DNA of 11,527 nucleotides, from assembly GCA_937859895.1 (NCBI GenBank), contig CALMAV010000005.1:3824-15350 (forward strand), written 5' to 3'. Below, one piece after another: positions 8,092 to 11,527 of the stretch (position 1 is its first letter; each line of letters starts with the position of its first letter). Origin of the DNA: an uncultured Bryobacterales bacterium (GTDB lineage: Bacteria > Acidobacteriota > Terriglobia > Bryobacterales > Bryobacteraceae). The notes below the pieces were generated by a model that saw only the letters and a list, made by a program, of their open reading frames with translations, was not told the DNA's origin and did not search any database. A program made the position numbers and the translations under genes.

Positions 8092-9255
8092 ATGACTCGC
8101 TCTGCGGGACGAGAGGGTACTGGGCCGGCTGTTCCGCCGCCCCTTCCGCCTAATGAAGACTTGCGCGTTGCCGCACTTCGCGCTTACGACATTCTCGACA
8201 CTGCCGAAGAAGAGATTTACAACGCCATTACTCAAGCTGCGGCAGATGCTTGCGCTGCTCCCATGGCTTCGCTTACGTTTGTCGACAGCACTCGCCAATG
8301 GTTCAAGTCCAAGATCGGCCTGACTGATCGCGAGACTAGCCGCGACATTTCGTTCTGTGCGCACGCCATTAACGGCAACACTCTGTTCGTAGTCGAGGAT
8401 GCTCAGACTGACGAACGCGTTAAGTCTTACTCGAATGTAACCGGCAGCCCGGGCTTGCGGTTTTACGCCGGCATGCCTCTCATCACGTCAGGCGGCTTGG
8501 CGTTGGGAACCTTATGCGTCCTTGACACAGTGCCGCGCAAGCTTACTGAACTGCAATCGCAAACTCTTCGCGCCCTGGCTGACAGCGCCATGCGGGTTCT
8601 TAACCTGCGACGCAACTCTGGGGTGGCGCTCTTTGCCAAAGCCGTGGACATGACTAGCGACGGTGTGACCATCTCCGACCTCGCGCCCGACGGCAAGCTC
8701 AGGATTCTCTACGCCAACAATAGCTTCCTGCACTTCACCGGCTGCTCCTACCACGAGGTGATCAATCAACTCTGTACGTTTCCAATCTCTTCACATCACT
8801 CGGTCGAGGAAGCTTGCGAGACGGCTCTCCAGCGCGCCCAGGCGACCACGGTTGAAGCCAAATTTCACGCGCCTTCCCACTCCTGTCTTTGGGATCGCAT
8901 CTCCTTTGTCCCTTATGTCGACGAAGGGGGTCGGCTGAAGTACATGGTAGCCGTACATCGTGATATCACCGTCGCAAAGGAAGCTGAGACGCAGTTACAG
9001 CAGTTGCATGCAATGCGTACCACTTTGTCCACAGTGGACCATGTGGTGCGCAACTTCATGAATGCTGCTCAACTCTACTCAGAGCATGTCACCTCCGGTA
9101 GGGCAATTGAACAGCCTATGCAGGACCTTTTTCATGATGCACTCGAGAAGACTCGCAAGCACTTGACCAGTCTGAATCAACTCTCGGTGTTCAAAGATCG
9201 CCCTACTCCCTTCGGCGTCAGTCTTCTTGAAACAAATCCTTGCGAAGATGACTAG
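8092..9255 (+). CDS. GAF-PAS sensor protein with a degenerate LOV-like PAS and no output enzyme
   Basis: A predicted cytoplasmic signalling protein of 387 residues. A Pro-rich start (10-20) leads into a GAF domain (about 22-172) with NEDLRVAALRAYDILDT, WFKSKIGL, SFCAHAI and FYAGMPL, the pattern of GAF domains that open many sensor kinases and cyclases. A PAS/PAC domain follows (about 178-296), ending in MVAVHRDITVAKEAE. Around C228 the sequence NQLCTF aligns with the LOV motif GRNCRF, so the photo-adduct cysteine position is kept, but the usual flavin-contacting Asn, Arg and Gln residues are replaced. A helical tail (about 297-368) contains DHVVRNFMNAA, similar to a histidine-kinase H-box with H317, yet no ATPase, GGDEF, EAL or DNA-binding domain follows. 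It could be a partner or adaptor of a separate kinase. The start is uncertain because the nearest good Shine-Dalgarno is 19 bases upstream and the frame stays open further upstream. Confidence 0.75.
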   Translation: MTRSAGREGTGPAVPPPLPPNEDLRVAALRAYDILDTAEEEIYNAITQAAADACAAPMASLTFVDSTRQWFKSKIGLTDRETSRDISFCAHAINGNTLFVVEDAQTDERVKSYSNVTGSPGLRFYAGMPLITSGGLALGTLCVLDTVPRKLTELQSQTLRALADSAMRVLNLRRNSGVALFAKAVDMTSDGVTISDLAPDGKLRILYANNSFLHFTGCSYHEVINQLCTFPISSHHSVEEACETALQRAQATTVEAKFHAPSHSCLWDRISFVPYVDEGGRLKYMVAVHRDITVAKEAETQLQQLHAMRTTLSTVDHVVRNFMNAAQLYSEHVTSGRAIEQPMQDLFHDALEKTRKHLTSLNQLSVFKDRPTPFGVSLLETNPCEDD

Positions 9256-9407
9256 CCGATCTGTTTGCAGAGCTCTGCTTTTGCTGTAGGGAGAGTCGGC
9301 ATAGCTCGCAACACTTCTTCGATTCGCGTCATCACCAGGGTGCGCCGGAGCTTCACACTTGCCTGTACAGATTTAACATCGGCTTGTAACTGGATGCTCG
9401 GCGCCAC
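9252..9407 (-). CDS. Possible small protein downstream of the M28 gene
   Basis: An open frame of 51 codons starting with GTG two bases after the TAA of the M28 gene, and ending with a TAG that shares the CTAG at 9252-9255 with the stop of the convergent GAF-PAS gene. The predicted product is Lys/Arg-rich and probably helical, with segments VKSVQASVKLRRTLV and RIEEVLRAMPTL. There is no signal peptide, membrane helix or recognisable domain. About 59 percent of codons end in G or C (30 of 51, counted by hand), not distinctive enough to prove coding. AGG lies close before the GTG, a weak binding site, but translational coupling to the M28 stop would be possible. An internal ATG at codon 26 would give a much shorter product. 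It fills almost all of a gap that otherwise has no gene. Confidence 0.3.
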   Translation of the reverse strand: MAPSIQLQADVKSVQASVKLRRTLVMTRIEEVLRAMPTLPTAKAELCKQIG

Positions 9408-9409
9408 GC

Positions 9410-10825
9410 TTACCTGTTGCCCTGGCCCGTTGCGGTGTTGTCGGTCCTATACGTTTCAATCTTCGCCTGCTTGTAAGGTGTGTTTCCGTACTCGGCGACA
9501 GTGCTTTCATTTCCCGCTTGATCAACTGCTGCCACCCCAAGCACCACCTCATCGATGTTGACATTGGAGAGCTTGAATGTTGTCACGTTGCCCGCAAAGA
9601 TCTCCTGTTCCCACACCGGCGATGTTGTCTTGCGCACAAGAATTTGATACCCCAGCAGGTCCGGTTCAGGCTGATCGTTGTGCCAGGTCATCACGGCATC
9701 GTAGCCCTTCTCATCGTGGCCGCCTCTGCTCAGCGCCGACGTATAGCTTCGTCCTTCAGCCGGTGGCGGAGTTCGCAGCTCTGGCGGCTTGGGCGCCATA
9801 GCCAGCGATGCAATCGCAGCCGCGTTGGCCTTTGTCACCAAAGCCGCATACTGCGGGTCCGTGTTCGCGAATGTATCAGTCGCTGTATGCTGATTGTCAT
9901 AGTTCTCCATAGGCGTTGTAATTCGAACCGCTGGGTATCCAGCTGCCGCAAACGGACTGTGGTCGCCGCCTCTGCCGAACCGGTCATGACGGAAGACCAA
10001 ATTCACCGAAAACCCTGGCTGGTAACGCTCAGCCTCCGTCTTCAAGTACCGTGCCAGCTGGCGCGAAACCGAGTCGTCCGGATTTGCTGAATACACATTC
10101 ACATACGTGTTCGCACGTTCCCCATTCGCCTTCACCGAGCTTCCAATAATGTCGTTGTTGAACAAGCCATCGATAATCTGGTGCTTTGCCACCGCAGCCT
10201 CCGCATAAAGACTGCTGCCCAACAATCCTTCTTACTCGCCTGCGAACGCAATGAAGACAATTGTCTTTCGAAACTGGAACTGGCTCATAATGCGCGCCAA
10301 CTCCATTACCGCCGCCGTTCCGCTTCCGTCGTCAGTTACGCCTGGTGCCGGAGCCGCAGTTACCCCTTCGTTATCAACTACGCTTTTGCCGTTCACCATC
10401 TTGCGAGGTGTCAAATTGATCGTGTCGTAGTGACCCGTAATTAGTACCTGCCGATCGGGTTCGCTCGTGCCTGGGAGCACCGCCACAACATTCCATAACT
10501 CGACATTCTTGAAGTACCGCTTACCGGCAACGCCCGCGACCGGATGCTTGTCAAACGATACCTGCAACCTGGGACTATAGGAGCGCAGCTGTCCCGCAAT
10601 CCATTCTCTGGCGCCACCAATGCCATGTGTCGGGTTGTCTGTAGGCGAATAGATATGACGCGTCCCGAAACTCTCCAGCTTGCGTTCGATATCGGCGATC
10701 CGCTCCGCTGAAACCTGCGACACAATTGATTGCACCTGCGGATTCAAAGCTTTCGGCGGCAGGCTCTGGCTTTGCGCCATACCCATCGCCAGTAGTGCTG
10801 ATGCTGCGATCCTTGCCCAACTCAT
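9410..10825 (-). pseudogene. M28 family metallo-aminopeptidase with FnIII-like tail, interrupted by one in-frame stop
   Basis: An exported di-zinc aminopeptidase gene read as 471 codons with a single TAA at 10234-10232 (codon 198). Residues 1-20 form a signal peptide. The M28 sites are in order: H132 in ITGHYDT, the metal-bridging Asp in APGVTDDGSG (165/166), E197 in FIAFAGE as general base, then the stop, then EGLLGSSLYAE, D225 in NNDIIGS, RGGDHSPF (285-292) and H313 in NQHTATDT. Against the family pattern Glu-Glu-x-Gly-Leu, the stop replaces the second Glu, a zinc ligand; one G-to-T change in GAA would create it. The C-terminal part (about 370-460) looks like a fibronectin-III-like domain, as in other Acidobacteriota M28 proteins. 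The frame after the stop stays open for 273 codons without visible decay. It is therefore a recent pseudogene, a strain polymorphism or a sequence error. A TTG at 10225, with AAGAAGGA just before it, could restart translation, but the fragment would lack half the active site. Confidence 0.8.
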
Positions 10826-10893
10826 TCCACTTACTCTAAGCTATCGGGCGCGCGCGCGCACAACGCCCTAGCCATTACCAGCACAAAATCTCA
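10826..10893. other. Gap between the amidohydrolase and M28 genes, with a CG-alternating tract
   Basis: Sixty-eight bases separate the amidohydrolase stop from the M28 ATG on the same strand. The gap includes a perfect GC alternation of 12 bases (10848-10859), extended to 15 alternating purine-pyrimidine bases. Such tracts can adopt Z-DNA under supercoiling, but this one is short. No clear promoter is visible, and the M28 start has only a poor Shine-Dalgarno (GTGGA directly before the ATG). Co-transcription of the two genes is possible. Confidence 0.4.
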
Positions 10894-11527
10894 CTACTCA
10901 GCGGCTCGGAGGTATGGTGCCATATTAGTGTCTACAGTTTGGAACTCATCTCTGGTCAGTGGCAGCCGATGCCATCTTTCGAGAGCTTCTTCAGGCAAAT
11001 TCCCAGCAATAGGTGCGTCGCTTCCGTAAAGCAGTCGTTTCATCCCAATTTGGCGCATTCGTTTGACGAGTAAGTCAGCTTTGTCCTCCCACATGCCCGA
11101 GATCGCTACGCCTGAGACGTCAAAGTAGACATTTTTCACTCTCGAATCATTCCGCTGGATTGCTTCCGCAAACACAGCCAAAGCGGCATCGATTGCAGGG
11201 TCTTCGTAGCCTCCGCCTCCTGCAAGATGCGCAATTTGTATCGTGACGTCCGGAGCTTCTGGCAGCACTTGTTCCAAAAAGATGCGAGCTTCCATTGCGC
11301 CGTACCGCCGTTTATGGTCTATGTTCGATCGTAAGTGAACGGCCATCGCCATGCGGTTCTGATTGGCGGCGTGAAACACACGACGGACTTGAGTAAGGTG
11401 TTCAGAATTATCTAAATTCACGTCGGAGTTGCCGAAGTGCAGCTTTAGTCCAGTGCGTAAGTTTGAATCTTTTGCACAGCGCGTGATCTCGCCAAGTGCA
11501 TATGCCCTGAGTGGGTTTACGCTGCAG
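10894..11527 (-). CDS. Amidohydrolase (TIM-barrel metal-dependent hydrolase), 5' end beyond the window
   Basis: The C-terminal 210 residues of an amidohydrolase-2-type enzyme; the frame is open to the window edge, so the start is missing. A GTG at 11421 is in frame, but the sequence before it (VNPLRAYALGEITRC, TGLKLHFGNSDVNLDN) continues the same fold, so it is not the true start. Visible barrel motifs are the strand LKLHFGNSDVN, a likely metal-site His in MAVHLRS, another in IQIAHLAGGGGY, and the Asp in LLYGSDAP that usually activates the metal-bound water. The N-terminal His-x-His pair, if present, lies outside the window. Family members hydrolyse or decarboxylate small cyclic or aromatic substrates; the substrate here is not identifiable. 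I see no signal peptide, but the N-terminus is absent. It lies 68 bases upstream of the M28 gene on the same strand. Confidence 0.8.
   Translation of the reverse strand, partial: CSVNPLRAYALGEITRCAKDSNLRTGLKLHFGNSDVNLDNSEHLTQVRRVFHAANQNRMAMAVHLRSNIDHKRRYGAMEARIFLEQVLPEAPDVTIQIAHLAGGGGYEDPAIDAALAVFAEAIQRNDSRVKNVYFDVSGVAISGMWEDKADLLVKRMRQIGMKRLLYGSDAPIAGNLPEEALERWHRLPLTRDEFQTVDTNMAPYLRAAE

Noticed and set aside
10232..10234. Stop-codon recoding in the M28 gene.
   Set aside because: The codon is TAA, not the TGA used for selenocysteine; no structure suggesting readthrough was seen, and a point mutation is simpler.

Overview
The window looks like a chromosomal segment from an Acidobacteriota bacterium, possibly the Bryobacterales/Solibacter side of the phylum. 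This is inferred from gene content: a Tat-exported Gfo/Idh/MocA oxidoreductase, a pair of exported proteins built from carboxypeptidase-regulatory-like beta domains, an M28 peptidase with a C-terminal fibronectin-III-like domain, and a TIM-barrel amidohydrolase of a type common there. No rRNA, tRNA, CRISPR array, transposase, integrase or phage gene was recognised.

Layout. Bases 1-293 are probably non-coding and end in a good ribosome binding site. Bases 294-6474 (+) carry four genes in two overlapping pairs. The first pair is the Tat-type oxidoreductase and a GT-C-like membrane glycosyltransferase, which starts at a TTG inside the end of the oxidoreductase gene. The second pair is two exported carboxypeptidase-regulatory-like paralogues joined by an ATGA overlap. 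A convergent FGGY sugar kinase, probably gluconokinase-like, follows at 6491-8011 (-). It is divergent from a GAF-PAS signalling protein at 8092-9255 (+). The right end is minus strand: a possible 51-residue ORF (9252-9407), an M28 metallopeptidase gene interrupted by one in-frame TAA (9410-10825), and a 5'-truncated amidohydrolase (10894 to the window edge).

How the genes may fit together (inference). The four plus-strand genes all encode exported or membrane products and suggest envelope or extracellular carbohydrate and protein modification. The kinase would feed a cytoplasmic sugar acid or sugar into central metabolism. The GAF-PAS protein has no output domain and may act as an adaptor. 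The M28 peptidase and amidohydrolase would be degradative enzymes.

Points most worth a second look: (1) the M28 stop codon falls exactly at the second Glu of the catalytic Glu-Glu pair while the rest of the frame is intact; (2) the PAS domain keeps a cysteine at the LOV photo-adduct position but lacks the usual flavin-contacting residues; (3) the same protein ends in a helical hairpin with an H-box-like segment but no kinase ATPase domain; (4) a small ORF lies between the M28 gene and the GAF-PAS gene. I saw no clear evidence of a wholly new multi-gene system.
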